A DNA stretch of 64,000 nucleotides. Source: Brevibacterium sp. UCMA 11754 (lineage in GTDB: Bacteria; Actinomycetota; Actinomycetes; Actinomycetales; Brevibacteriaceae). The stretch covers positions 310,001 to 374,000 of the forward strand of contig NZ_JACBOT010000021.1 in NCBI RefSeq assembly GCF_021532275.1, read 5' to 3'. Positions 7,009 through 15,945 of this stretch are shown in pieces. Below the pieces are notes generated by a model. It had not been told where the DNA came from and did no database searches. It saw only the letters and a program-made list of their open reading frames with translations. A program made the translations under genes and the position numbers. The first letter of the stretch is position 1. Every line of letters starts with the position of its first letter.

Positions 7009-8382
7009 CTACTGCGGCATGTTGACGAAACGGGACTTCGCGCCCTGGAAGGCCACAGAGATGTCAGCTGTCGGACCCGCACGGTGCTTGGCGACGATGA
7101 TGTCGGCCTCGCCGGCACGTTCGTGTTCCTTGTCGTACATGTCGTCACGGTGGATGAGCAGCACCATATCGGCGTCCTGCTCGATCGAACCGGACTCACG
7201 CAGGTCCGAGATCATCGGCCGCTTGTCAGTCCTCTGCTCGCTGCCGCGGTTGAGCTGTGAAAGCGCGATGACCGGGATCTCGAGCTCTTTGGCCAAGAGC
7301 TTGAGCGAACGGGAGAACTCGGAGACCTCCTGCTGACGCGACTCGACTCGTTTGCCAGAGCTCATCAGCTGCAGGTAGTCGACGCAGACCATCTTGAGAT
7401 CGTGCTGCTGCTTCAGGCGTCGGCACTTCGCACGGATCTCGGTCAGTGCCATGTTCGGGGAATCGTCGACGAACAGCGGGGCATCGTTGATGCGCGATTC
7501 CGTTGCGGCGAGGGTCGTCCAGTCATGAGGGGACAGTTCACCGCGGCGAAGGTTCTGGAGGGGAATCTCCGACTCCGCGGACAGCAGACGCATGACGAGT
7601 TCGTTCTTGCCCATCTCCAAGGAGAAGAAGACGGCGGCCTGGCCATGGTGGATCGCCGCCGACCGCATGAAGTCCAGCGCCAGGGTGGACTTGCCGACAC
7701 CGGGACGAGCCGCGATGACGATCATCGTGCCCGGGTGGAAACCATTGGTGAGCTGGTCGAATTCGGTGAAACCGGTCGGCACACCCGCGGTCTGCCCATC
7801 GGTGTCGCCATTGCGTTCGATCTCCTGAGCGACATCGCTGAGGATGTCGGAGAGGATCACATAATCCTCTGTGGTGTGACGCTCGGTGACCTGGTAGATC
7901 TCCGCCTGGGCCGAGTTCACGACCTCATCGGTGTCCCCTTCCGCGTCATAGCCCATCTGCACGATGCGAGTGCCGGCTTCGACGAGGCGGCGCAGGACGG
8001 CCTGCTCGCGCACGATCGCGGCATAGTAGCCGGCGTTCGCGGCAGTCGGAACGGAGGAGATGAGCGTATGCAGGTACGCTGCGCCACCGACTCGGGAGAG
8101 GTCACCGGTCTTCGTGAGGTAGTTGGCCACCGTCACCGAATCCGCAGGCTCACCGCGCGAATACAGGTCGAGTACGGCCTCATAGATAGTCTCGTGAGCA
8201 GGCTTGTAGAAGTCATCGCCGGTCATGGATTCGACGCAGTCGGCGATCGCATCCTTGGACAGAAGCATCGCACCGAGGACGCTCTGCTCGGCCTCGACGT
8301 CCTGCGGCGGGGTCCTCATCCCGTCAAACCCCTGATTGTTGCTCAATCGTCTTCCTCTTCCTCGAACCTTGCCGGCGGACAC
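7009..8382 (-). CDS. dnaB: Replicative DNA helicase DnaB
   Basis: This protein of about 457 aa is the hexameric 5'-3' helicase of the replication fork. The N-terminal domain starts at TPPQDVEAEQSVLGAMLLSKDAIADCVE. The RecA-like motor has Walker A ARPGVGKST, the H1a SLEMGKNELVMRLLSAES segment, Walker B VCVDYLQLM, and SQLNRGSEQRTDKRPMISDLRESGSIEQDAD with the arginine-finger region. No intein interrupts it, although DnaB inteins occur in some actinobacteria. The listed start is a GTG. A TTG at 8346 with an overlapping purine-rich ribosome site (AGGAAGA) is a plausible alternative and would give 445 aa. The gene is separated here from the rplI cluster by accessory genes. Confidence 0.97.
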   Translation of the reverse strand: MSAGKVRGRGRRLSNNQGFDGMRTPPQDVEAEQSVLGAMLLSKDAIADCVESMTGDDFYKPAHETIYEAVLDLYSRGEPADSVTVANYLTKTGDLSRVGGAAYLHTLISSVPTAANAGYYAAIVREQAVLRRLVEAGTRIVQMGYDAEGDTDEVVNSAQAEIYQVTERHTTEDYVILSDILSDVAQEIERNGDTDGQTAGVPTGFTEFDQLTNGFHPGTMIVIAARPGVGKSTLALDFMRSAAIHHGQAAVFFSLEMGKNELVMRLLSAESEIPLQNLRRGELSPHDWTTLAATESRINDAPLFVDDSPNMALTEIRAKCRRLKQQHDLKMVCVDYLQLMSSGKRVESRQQEVSEFSRSLKLLAKELEIPVIALSQLNRGSEQRTDKRPMISDLRESGSIEQDADMVLLIHRDDMYDKEHERAGEADIIVAKHRAGPTADISVAFQGAKSRFVNMPQ

Positions 8383-8492
8383 CCGCTTTCAACGCCCTCC
8401 AACTGTACCTGGATCGAGAAGCCGCAGACCCACCTCGGCGGGGATATCCGAGTGTGAGTACACGCTCACTCCGGCATGCTCACAGCCCCTCC

Positions 8493-9887
8493 TCAATCCC
8501 GTGAACGGCCTGCGGTCGCCACGGTCACGAGGATCGGCTTCGCCAGCTGCAATCCCGATCTGATGATGAGGATACCGAGGACCACTGACGCGAGAATCGT
8601 TGAGAACGTGATTGGTTTGAGCACGAGCGCTGCCCCGGCCAAAGGCAGAACGAGAAGCAGACCGAGCCCGCCTGCCAGCAGCGACACCCAGATGACCGGC
8701 CCCAGAACTGCTCTCACCATGGCTTTGTGCATGGTCTCCGGATCCATTCCCGCGGCATAGAGATCTTGGAACGTGTCGGCTCGATCGTAGATGTCGGCAA
8801 CCTGGTTGATCAGCGCGGATACAGCGATCAACAGGATCGAGATTCCCATCACCAGCATGACTCCGGTGAAGATGTCCTGCAGGAGGAACCGGTCGGCGTC
8901 GTGCATCCGGGTGCCCGGCTCGTCCCCCGCGTCGAGGCCGAGCTGCATGAGCGAGATGCCGGTTCCGCCCACGGCAGCGACGAACGCAGTCATGGCCAAC
9001 CCGGAGACTCTGCGCCAGAACCGCTTGGGTTCGTCGGAGACCAACCGCGCGGCGATGAGTCGTTCCGGGGTCTGCGCCCGATTCCCGCTCAGGTGGGCAA
9101 ACCACCTGATCAGCAGGCCGCCGACGAGGTCGACGACGATCAGTCCGAGGATGAACATGACCATGATGGCCGCGATCAGGATGCCCAGTCCGAGGCCGCC
9201 GCTCTGCGTCAACGACACGGCGACCGGCAGGAGCACAATCGCGACGACTGCCAGGATCACCTGCCCGAGGGGAAACTTCCGCTCGAGTGACTTGGTGCGC
9301 ACACCCAGCGGTGAGATCGCGACCCTGCGCAGGCCCATCAGCGAGGCCGCGATGCACACGAGGATGAGGAACACGACCACCGAGGCCACCAACCACGCGG
9401 GCATGAGCATGTTCGCGTATCCGATGGGATGTCCCATGAAGTGGATCAGGCTCACCGGCCAGGCCAGTCCCAGGTAGCCGAGGACGCCGAGGACGATTCC
9501 GCAGATCGCGGGCACCAGCGGTTCGGCCACCGCGAGAGTGACGATGGACGAGCGCCTCGCCCCGAGCAGCGACATCGTGGACAGCCGCTCATCCTGTCGC
9601 CGGGCGGACAGCGTCGCCGAGGCCGACGCCAGTGTGCTCGCGGGAATCACGAGCAGGACGGTCGCGAAGCTCGCAAGGAACTTGTACATGAAGTCCATGC
9701 CAGCCATACCCGGGTCCGGGCTGGGTGGGGTCTGGAAGAACATCCAGGCTCCGGCGGCGACGGTGAGGAACAGGGAGGTACAGGCGAAGAACGCGCTCGT
9801 CACCAGCAGCGAACTCGACGAGGTCAGCGTCGTGCGCCCCAGGACGAGGGGAACGACGCGGGTTGCTGTGGGCAGAACGATCGGCAT
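8493..9887 (-). CDS. ABC transporter permease, FtsX-like (second of a tandem pair)
   Basis: This 464-aa integral membrane protein has about eight to ten hydrophobic segments and FtsX/MacB-type permease sequence (SARRQDERLSTMSLLGARRSSIVTLAVAEPLVPAICG, VSALINQVADIYDRADTFQDLYAAGMDPETMHKAM). It is clearly homologous to the next gene upstream: both contain ISPLGVRT-K/R-SL and RRV-x-GLAM. The two therefore arose by duplication and probably form a heterodimeric export channel with the ATPase encoded first in the operon. AGGGAGATCGAC precedes the ATG. The cargo is unknown; peptide-antibiotic resistance or lipid export are typical roles for the architecture. Confidence 0.88.
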   Translation of the reverse strand: MPIVLPTATRVVPLVLGRTTLTSSSSLLVTSAFFACTSLFLTVAAGAWMFFQTPPSPDPGMAGMDFMYKFLASFATVLLVIPASTLASASATLSARRQDERLSTMSLLGARRSSIVTLAVAEPLVPAICGIVLGVLGYLGLAWPVSLIHFMGHPIGYANMLMPAWLVASVVVFLILVCIAASLMGLRRVAISPLGVRTKSLERKFPLGQVILAVVAIVLLPVAVSLTQSGGLGLGILIAAIMVMFILGLIVVDLVGGLLIRWFAHLSGNRAQTPERLIAARLVSDEPKRFWRRVSGLAMTAFVAAVGGTGISLMQLGLDAGDEPGTRMHDADRFLLQDIFTGVMLVMGISILLIAVSALINQVADIYDRADTFQDLYAAGMDPETMHKAMVRAVLGPVIWVSLLAGGLGLLLVLPLAGAALVLKPITFSTILASVVLGILIIRSGLQLAKPILVTVATAGRSRD

Positions 9888-9900
9888 GTCGATCTCCCTC

Positions 9901-11271
9901 TCAGGCCGCAGCGTTCGCAGCGGTCACGCTGCGCACGAGCGGTCGGGTGAACTGCAGCCCCAGCCACACCATCGCCACGCCGCCGACGAGCACTGCTGCG
10001 ACGACCCCAATGGTCAGCGGATCGCCGAGATCACTGGCCGAAGCCATGAGTCCGGCCAGCATTCCGCCCAGCACCAGGGACACGAGGGTGACGAGGACGA
10101 TGGGCGACATGACCGCGTTGACAGTGACTCGGTGCATCATCTTCTGCGTCATTCCCGCCGAGTGCAGCTCACGGTAGGTCGATGCCCGGTCGAGGATGTC
10201 TGCTGCCTGGTTGATCGTCGCGGAGATGACAATGAAGACGAAGGCGATAGCCAGGGTGAGGGTCAGTCCGGTGAAGATGTCATCGGCCATGTACTGGTAC
10301 GGGCCCATGATCGCCTTGTCTTCAGCGGTGAGATCGCCCTGATTCGCCCGCATCATCGCCGTTCCGGCACCACCGACGACCGCGATGAAGGTGATCATCG
10401 CCAGACCTGCCACGCGACGCCAGTACTGTGCCGGTGCATCGGCGATCATCGACGCAGCGATCATCGACGTGGGTGTGCGGGCGATCCGGTGACTGAACCA
10501 GCCGTGGATGCGCATGACGAGGACACCGATGACATTGATGAGCAGGAGCGCGATGCCGATCGTGATGATGCTTGCAATCGTATAGGTCATCGTCGGCTGG
10601 TCCCGGTTGAGGGAGAAGACCAGGGCGCCGATCATTCCGACCGCGAGCACGATCACGGCGATGATGCGAGCGATGGGGAACTTCCTGGCCAAGGACCTGG
10701 TGCGCACGCCCAACGGTGAAATCGTGATTCTGCGCAGGCCGAGCAGTGCGGAGATGAGGCAGACGAACAGCAGTCCGATGACGACTGCGGCGAGCAGCCA
10801 CGTCGGCATCATCAGTGCGGAGTACCCTAACGGCTCACCGGTGAAGACGAGGAAGCTGAGTGGGTAGGCGAGCAGGAAGTAGCCGACGATCCCCGCGATG
10901 ATGCCGGCCGAGGCGGGGATGAAGGGTTCGGCGACCGCCAGCAGCCGGACGGTGCCGGGCTTCGCGCCCAGCAGTGAGAGTGTGGACAGGCGTTCATCCT
11001 GACGCCGGGCACTCAGCTTCGCCGAGGCGACCCCCAAGCTGATCGCGGGAACGATGAGGAAGACCGTGGCCAAGATCGCGAGCATGCGATAGAGGTCGGC
11101 CACCTCGGCGTATCCGGAGACATCGGGTCGGTCGTTGAACGCCCAGGCACCGCCGGCGACCGTGAGGAAGAGCGTCGAGCATGCGAAGAATGCGATGGCG
11201 ACGAGCTTTGAAGTCGTCGAGGTGAAAGATTTCTTGGTCAGTACGACGGGAAGGATATTCATGGTCGGCAT
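9901..11271 (-). CDS. ABC transporter permease, FtsX-like (first of a tandem pair)
   Basis: This 456-aa membrane protein is homologous along its length to the following permease (SARRQDERLSTLSLLGAKPGTVRLLAVAEPFIPASAG, VISATINQAADILDRASTYRELHSAGMTQKMMHRV). It has a first membrane segment near residues 22-45 and several more after residue 120. The ATG at 11271 overlaps the TGA of the upstream ATPase (TGATG), a translational-coupling arrangement. A GTG one codon earlier is the longest-frame alternative. It would form the membrane half of an ABC exporter with its sister permease and the ATPase. Confidence 0.88.
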   Translation of the reverse strand: MPTMNILPVVLTKKSFTSTTSKLVAIAFFACSTLFLTVAGGAWAFNDRPDVSGYAEVADLYRMLAILATVFLIVPAISLGVASAKLSARRQDERLSTLSLLGAKPGTVRLLAVAEPFIPASAGIIAGIVGYFLLAYPLSFLVFTGEPLGYSALMMPTWLLAAVVIGLLFVCLISALLGLRRITISPLGVRTRSLARKFPIARIIAVIVLAVGMIGALVFSLNRDQPTMTYTIASIITIGIALLLINVIGVLVMRIHGWFSHRIARTPTSMIAASMIADAPAQYWRRVAGLAMITFIAVVGGAGTAMMRANQGDLTAEDKAIMGPYQYMADDIFTGLTLTLAIAFVFIVISATINQAADILDRASTYRELHSAGMTQKMMHRVTVNAVMSPIVLVTLVSLVLGGMLAGLMASASDLGDPLTIGVVAAVLVGGVAMVWLGLQFTRPLVRSVTAANAAA

Positions 11272-12035
11272 CACCGGTTGTTCTGAACGTACTGGCTGGT
11301 CTGCACGAGCTGGTCGTTCCCCATAGGCTGGTTCGCGGAGTCGGAGACGATCCGACCGTCTGCAAGGCGGACGATGCGCGAGCAGCGAGCGGCCACCGTC
11401 TCATCGTGGGTGACCACGACCAGAGTGGAGCCCCGTCCGGTCGTGGATGCCAGGAGTTCGGAGAGCACCTCGCTGGAGGTGGAGGAGTCCAGGGCGCCGG
11501 TGGGCTCGTCGGCGAAGGTGACCACGGGCTGGGTGACCTGGGCGCGGGCGATGGCCACGCGCTGAGCCTGCCCGCCGGAGAGTTGTCCGATGCGTTTGTT
11601 CAGGTGCTCGGCCAGTCCCAGGCGCTGGAGCCACGCGCGGGCATGTTCGGTTGCATCGGTGCGCTTCAAGCCTGAGAGCATGGCGGCGAGCGCGACATTG
11701 TCAAGAGCGGTGAGTTCGGGCAGGAGCAGACCCTGCTGGAAGACAAAGCCGAAGACCTCGCGGCGCAGTGCAGTGCGGCCCTTCTCCTTCAGTGACGTGA
11801 TCTCGGCGGCAGCGCTGCGGTCGGTGGGCAGGAGGCGGATATTTCCCTCATCAGGACGGATGATGCCGGCCAAGCAGTGCAGGAGGGTCGTCTTTCCGGA
11901 ACCGGAGGGCCCCATGATGGCCAAAGATTCGCCGAGGCCGATGGTGAGGTCGACTCCGGCGAGCGCATAGGTCTGGTTGTAGTGCTTGGTCACGTTCGTT
12001 GATGTGATGATTGCGGGAAGCTGTGTGTTTGTCAT
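11271..12035 (-). CDS. ABC transporter ATP-binding protein
   Basis: This 254-aa ATPase has Walker A MGPSGSGKTT (about residue 39), Q-loop FGFVFQQGLLLPEL, signature LSGGQAQRVAIARA, Walker B VVTFADEPTGALD, and the H-loop histidine in VVVTHDETVAARC. It belongs to the LolD/MacB-like group that pairs with FtsX-type permeases, which matches the two genes downstream. I placed the start at MTNTQLPAII (12035); the longer frame to 12071 lacks a ribosome site. An AT-rich stretch just upstream of the ATG may hold the operon promoter. The substrate is unknown. Confidence 0.9.
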   Translation of the reverse strand: MTNTQLPAIITSTNVTKHYNQTYALAGVDLTIGLGESLAIMGPSGSGKTTLLHCLAGIIRPDEGNIRLLPTDRSAAAEITSLKEKGRTALRREVFGFVFQQGLLLPELTALDNVALAAMLSGLKRTDATEHARAWLQRLGLAEHLNKRIGQLSGGQAQRVAIARAQVTQPVVTFADEPTGALDSSTSSEVLSELLASTTGRGSTLVVVTHDETVAARCSRIVRLADGRIVSDSANQPMGNDQLVQTSQYVQNNR

Positions 12036-12317
12036 GTCTCTATATTTTCGCAATCGGACTTGCCCGACCATGAAGACCTCCCACCACCTCGGCGAGGAAA
12101 ACCCGACACTTGGGAGGGGGATTGCAGATCCGGCGAATCACTTGGTGATTGGCACGGGGCCGGACCCGCCGATAGACCAATCGGCGATCAGCCGCCTATT
12201 GTGAATGCGCAGCGGACGCCCGATAGCTCCGCTTCCAATGAACCACTTCGCGTGAACCGCTCTGGGTGGACTCGCGACGAGGACGAACCAAGACACGTCT
12301 ACTACTGAGGAGTCATC

Positions 12318-12728
12318 ATGAAGGCACAGTGGATCAGCATTCCGGTCGACGATCAGGCTCGTGCTCTGAAGTTCTACACGGATCGGCTCGGCTTCATTCC
12401 AAAGGTCGATGTGCCGGTCGGCGAGGACTTCCGCTGGCTGACAGTCGTCTCACCAGAGGATCCCGATGGCGTGGAAGTCGTCCTCGAACCCAAGGGACAC
12501 CCCGCCGCGAACGACTTCACTTCTGCGCTGAAGGCAGACGGAATCCCCATCAACCAGTTCTCCGTCGACGACGTCCAAGCAGAATACGATCGACTCACCG
12601 CGCTCGGCGTGACCTTCACTCAGGAACCGACGACCATGGGCCCGGTCACCACGGCGGTTCTCGACGACACGGTCGGCAACCTCATCCAGCTCATCCACCA
12701 GGAAGAGGGCGAGGGGCCTCAGCTCTGA
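12318..12728 (+). CDS. VOC-superfamily (glyoxalase-like) protein
   Basis: This 136-aa protein begins MKAQWISIPVDDQARALKFYTDRLGFIPKVDVPVG and ends ALGVTFTQEPTTMGPVTTAVLDDTVGNLIQLI, the paired beta-alpha-beta-beta-beta halves of the vicinal-oxygen-chelate fold. Such small single-domain proteins include dioxygenases, glyoxalases and antibiotic-binding proteins, and this one cannot be assigned further. GAGGAG lies six bases before the ATG. It overlaps the end of the convergent TetR gene by 10 bp. Confidence 0.88.
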   Translation: MKAQWISIPVDDQARALKFYTDRLGFIPKVDVPVGEDFRWLTVVSPEDPDGVEVVLEPKGHPAANDFTSALKADGIPINQFSVDDVQAEYDRLTALGVTFTQEPTTMGPVTTAVLDDTVGNLIQLIHQEEGEGPQL

Positions 12729-13306
12729 AGTGAGCGGCAGATTCCGTCGAGAACAAATCCGGTTCGCCGATCGTAGGCCGCTCTGGAAGGGCGAACCCCG
12801 TACTTGAGTGCGAGTGAGTTGTCGACGGCCATCGCTTGAAAGTCCTCCGGGGTGACTCCTTCGGCCAGAGCGTTGGCCGCATGCCCATCCTGCACAAGCT
12901 CCTCGTGGAAGCTTCCCCCGAGGTGACAGAGTTCCATGAGTGGGCCCGAGGCAGGAAACGTCTGCAAGAGCACGTCATTGACCGCTGGTATTCGGAACTG
13001 AAGATCTCGGATGGCACTGACGTAGAATCGAATCCGCTCACTGATACCGGGAACCGAGCGGGCGTCATCAATAACGGACTTCAGCTTAGTCGCGACGACC
13101 TCGTCGATGACGGAATCGATCAGTCCGATCCGCCCGCCGAACCTGTTGAAGATCGTCGCCTTGCTCACCTGGGCGGAACCGGCGACGTTCTCCAGCGGTG
13201 CCGAAAGTCCCTCGACGCGAAACACCTCGATTGCGGCAGCGCGGATCCTCTCGACATTACGGCGGGCATCAGTGCGCAACATCGGCCCAGAATTCCTATC
13301 AGCCAC
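12719..13306 (-). CDS. TetR-family regulator
   Basis: This 195-aa protein has a TetR helix-turn-helix at about residues 17-62 (ERIRAAAIEVFRVEGLSAPLENVAGSAQVSKATIFNRFGGRIGLIDSVI). A TetR-type ligand domain follows, containing PEDFQAMAVDNSLALKYG and YDRRTGFVLDGICRSL. It is divergent from an NmrA-like oxidoreductase gene, with two TTGAC-N7-GTCA repeats between them, so it probably represses that gene and itself in response to a small molecule. The GTG start is uncertain. A later ATG (MLRTDARRN) is possible. Confidence 0.85.
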   Translation of the reverse strand: MADRNSGPMLRTDARRNVERIRAAAIEVFRVEGLSAPLENVAGSAQVSKATIFNRFGGRIGLIDSVIDEVVATKLKSVIDDARSVPGISERIRFYVSAIRDLQFRIPAVNDVLLQTFPASGPLMELCHLGGSFHEELVQDGHAANALAEGVTPEDFQAMAVDNSLALKYGVRPSRAAYDRRTGFVLDGICRSLQS

Positions 13307-13335
13307 CCTCAGCTCTTCCCTGTTCTCTCCATAAC

Positions 13336-13352
13336 TTGACTCTATTGGTCAC
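13336..13352. promoter_or_regulatory. Candidate TetR operator 1
   Basis: The sequence TTGAC, seven bases, GTCAC forms an imperfect inverted repeat in the tetR/NmrA divergent gap. It matches the spacing of a second copy at 13379-13401. Binding by the adjacent TetR is inferred. Confidence 0.5.
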
Positions 13353-13378
13353 TTTACCGCAGGATGGATGTCGGCACT

Positions 13379-13401
13379 AAGTTGACCATTCCAGTCAACT
13401 T
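13379..13401. promoter_or_regulatory. Candidate TetR operator 2
   Basis: A perfect inverted repeat with 8-bp arms (AAGTTGAC and GTCAACTT) is separated by seven bases. Its TTGAC-N7-GTCA core is shared with the site 46 bp upstream. It lies between the divergent TetR gene and the NmrA-like gene, before the ribosome site of the latter. Confidence 0.6.
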
Positions 13402-13459
13402 GAAAGGGGTGCCTCCATCAGCACCGGTCTCGGACCGGCTTCAGCGAAAGGTCGCCGTA

Positions 13460-14320
13460 ATGATCATCGTGACCGGAGCAACGGGCGCTCTCAACGGATT
13501 AACTGTGGAACATCTCCTCAACCGGATTCCGCCGAGTGACATCGGCGTCAGCGTCCGCGATCCTAAACGCGCGCAGCATCTGGCTGACAGAGGAGTCCGC
13601 GTCAGACAAGGAAGCTACGACGAGCCGGCCGCGCTCCGCGATTCGTTCGCCGATGCCGAGCAGGTGCTGCTGGTCTCATCGAGCGACGTCACCGCGGACG
13701 TCAACTCTCAGCACAGGACCGCCATCGACGCCGCAGTCGAGGCCGGGGCCAAACGGATCCTCTACACCAGCGCTCACGGAACAGGCTTCAATACGCCCTA
13801 TCCCCCGCTGGCAATCAACGCTGCTGCGGAGCAGTACCTCGCCGAGTCTGGCGTGGCATGGACGGCTCTGCGCAACGGCTTTTATGGTCACCTCGAGCAG
13901 CTCCTCGGACCATGGCAGGCAACGGGCACGATCGCCAAGCCGGCCGATGGCCCCTTCGCATGGGTCGACCGACGCGACGCCGGCGAAGCGGCCGCGACGA
14001 TCCTCACCAGCGCTGAGGCGTTCGAGGGCCCAGTCAATCTCACTCCGGCTTCTCCGGTGACTCTCACCGACTTCGCTGCACAGGCTTCCGAACTGTCGGG
14101 CCGCCCCGTCGAACGTATCGTTGTCGATGACGAGGAATGGGTTGCTGGTGAGATTGTCGACGGGGTACCCGAGTCGGCAGCACGCTTCACTTTGGCAATG
14201 TTCCAAGCAACGCGAAGCAACCACTTCGCTCAACCCGACCACACGCTGTCTCGCCTTCTCGGACGGGAGCCCCGCAGCATCGCTGACCAGCTCGCGGACC
14301 AGCCCGTGCGCGCCGTGTGA
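13460..14320 (+). CDS. NmrA-like NAD(P)-binding oxidoreductase
   Basis: This 286-aa protein opens MIIVTGATGALNGLTVEHLLNR, a Rossmann dinucleotide-binding motif of the GxxGxxG type with the middle glycine altered. It continues with VRDPKRAQHLADRGVRVRQGSYDEPAALRDSF, typical of NmrA/QOR2-type atypical SDRs. QOR2-like members reduce quinones with NADPH, and NmrA itself is a redox sensor. The start at 13460 follows AAAGG by eight bases; the longer frame from 13364 runs through the operator region. Control by the divergent TetR gene is likely. Confidence 0.88.
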   Translation: MIIVTGATGALNGLTVEHLLNRIPPSDIGVSVRDPKRAQHLADRGVRVRQGSYDEPAALRDSFADAEQVLLVSSSDVTADVNSQHRTAIDAAVEAGAKRILYTSAHGTGFNTPYPPLAINAAAEQYLAESGVAWTALRNGFYGHLEQLLGPWQATGTIAKPADGPFAWVDRRDAGEAAATILTSAEAFEGPVNLTPASPVTLTDFAAQASELSGRPVERIVVDDEEWVAGEIVDGVPESAARFTLAMFQATRSNHFAQPDHTLSRLLGREPRSIADQLADQPVRAV

Positions 14321-14351
14321 TCCTCCACGAGAACGCAGTGCTCCGCGCGGT

Positions 14352-15905
14352 TCAGGAACTCGAAACGGCAGTTTCGCTTTTGAGAAGCTCGTCACGGATT
14401 TCGACCTTGAGGACCTTGCCTACCTTGGATCGGGGCAGATCGTTCCAAGCATCGATGCGTTTCGGTGTTTTGATGCTTCCGACCAGTCCTTTCACATGGA
14501 CCCGCAGTTCATCCATGGTCACCTCACCGCCTCGGCGAAGTTGGACGACAGCGGTGACCATCTCACCCCAATGCTCGTCCGGAAGCCCGATGACAGCGCA
14601 GTCCTGCACATCAGGATGGGAGAGCAGTGCCTGTTCCACCTCGGTGGAATAGACGTTGAAACCTCCGGTGATGATCATGTCCTTGGCTCGATCGACGACG
14701 TAGAGGAGATTCTCCTCGTCGAGGTAGCCGATGTCGCCGGTGTGATGCCAGCCGAATCGCGTCGCCTCCTCGGTCGCCTCAGGATTCTTGTAGTAGCCCT
14801 CCATGACGAGAGATCCGCGCACGACGATCTCGCCGCGTTCTCCTCTGGGGAGGATCTCGCCGTCGGAAGACATCACCTCCACCGTACACAGAGGGGAAGG
14901 TCTGCCCGCCGAACTCAGGCGGTTCTTAGCCAATGTTCCGTCAGGCAGGAAATGATCCTCCGGTGCCAAGGTCGAAATCATCATGGGTGCCTCCGTCTGC
15001 CCGAACAGCTGCGCCATGACCGGGCCGATCCTCTCGATCGCCTCCTCCAAACGCACAGGCGACATGGGCGCAGCCCCGTACCACAGGCACTCGAGAGAAC
15101 TGAGATCGGTGGTCTCCAGCCCCGCCTCGGCGAGGATCATGTATACGATCGTCGGGGGCAGGAACGAGTGAGTCACCCCATGCTCTTCGACATTGATCAG
15201 GAACTGCCCGACGTCGGCACCGCGCATGATGACTATCTCACCGCCGAGGGAGAGGATCGGAAAGCAAAGGACCCCGGCAGCGTGTGTCAGCGGTGCCATC
15301 GCCAGGTACACGGGCTTCTTCCTGAACGGATAGGACATCAAGGTGAGCGCGGTCATCGTTTCGAGATTTTGATTCGATAACATCACCCCCTTGGGCCGTC
15401 CGGTCGTGCCCCCGGTGCCGACGACCATCGCCAGATCGCCCACAGGTGCGCCCGAAGCTTGCCGGTCCCCGCCAGCTTCGAGGAACGCTCCCCAGCTGAG
15501 CACCCCTCCGGGCTCGGCATCCAGGCATACCCAGGTATGGACCATGGGCAGATCGCTTCGAATACGGTCGACGAGTTCCGTGTAGGCATTCGCGAAGATC
15601 ACGACCTTGCAGTCAGAGAGCTCCAGCAACTCCCGATTCTCCTGAGCTTCGTTGCGAGGGTTGATCGGACACCAGACGGCTCCGATCCGGCTGATTCCGA
15701 AGACACAGGTGAAAGCTGTCGGATCATTGCCTGAGATGATGGCGACCTTGTCTCCCGGCTTGACCCGCCTGGCTGCGAGTCCGGCAGCGATCTCACGCGA
15801 GGTGGCCTGCACCTGTGCGTAGCTCAGGGTGTCGCCATCGGTCGTCAAGCATGGTGCCTTCGGGTCGATGGAAGCACCCTTGTCGAGATAGTCGAAAAGT
15901 CTCAT
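14352..15905 (-). CDS. AMP-dependent acyl-CoA synthetase/ligase
   Basis: This 517-aa ANL-superfamily enzyme has the P-loop VVGTGGTTGRPKGVML, the A5 motif LFGQTEAPM, the A7 motif HTGDIGYLDEENLLYVVDRAKDMIITGGFNVYSTEVE, and the C-terminal catalytic lysine in PRSKVGKVLK. It would activate a carboxylic acid as an acyl-adenylate and then as a CoA thioester. AAGGAA lies upstream of the ATG. It is the last gene of a three-gene leftward operon with a saccharopine-dehydrogenase-like protein and an SDR, next to a divergent TetR. This suggests an acid-catabolic or lipid-modifying pathway. Substrate length cannot be read from sequence. Confidence 0.92.
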   Translation of the reverse strand: MRLFDYLDKGASIDPKAPCLTTDGDTLSYAQVQATSREIAAGLAARRVKPGDKVAIISGNDPTAFTCVFGISRIGAVWCPINPRNEAQENRELLELSDCKVVIFANAYTELVDRIRSDLPMVHTWVCLDAEPGGVLSWGAFLEAGGDRQASGAPVGDLAMVVGTGGTTGRPKGVMLSNQNLETMTALTLMSYPFRKKPVYLAMAPLTHAAGVLCFPILSLGGEIVIMRGADVGQFLINVEEHGVTHSFLPPTIVYMILAEAGLETTDLSSLECLWYGAAPMSPVRLEEAIERIGPVMAQLFGQTEAPMMISTLAPEDHFLPDGTLAKNRLSSAGRPSPLCTVEVMSSDGEILPRGERGEIVVRGSLVMEGYYKNPEATEEATRFGWHHTGDIGYLDEENLLYVVDRAKDMIITGGFNVYSTEVEQALLSHPDVQDCAVIGLPDEHWGEMVTAVVQLRRGGEVTMDELRVHVKGLVGSIKTPKRIDAWNDLPRSKVGKVLKVEIRDELLKSETAVSSS

Positions 15906-15945
15906 GATCGTCGTTCCTTCAATCCTGTGTCTTCGGTTCTGAATC

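Noticed and set aside
8389-9396. 335-codon frame overlapping the FtsX permease
   Set aside because: Arg/His/Pro-rich shadow of the true permease frame.
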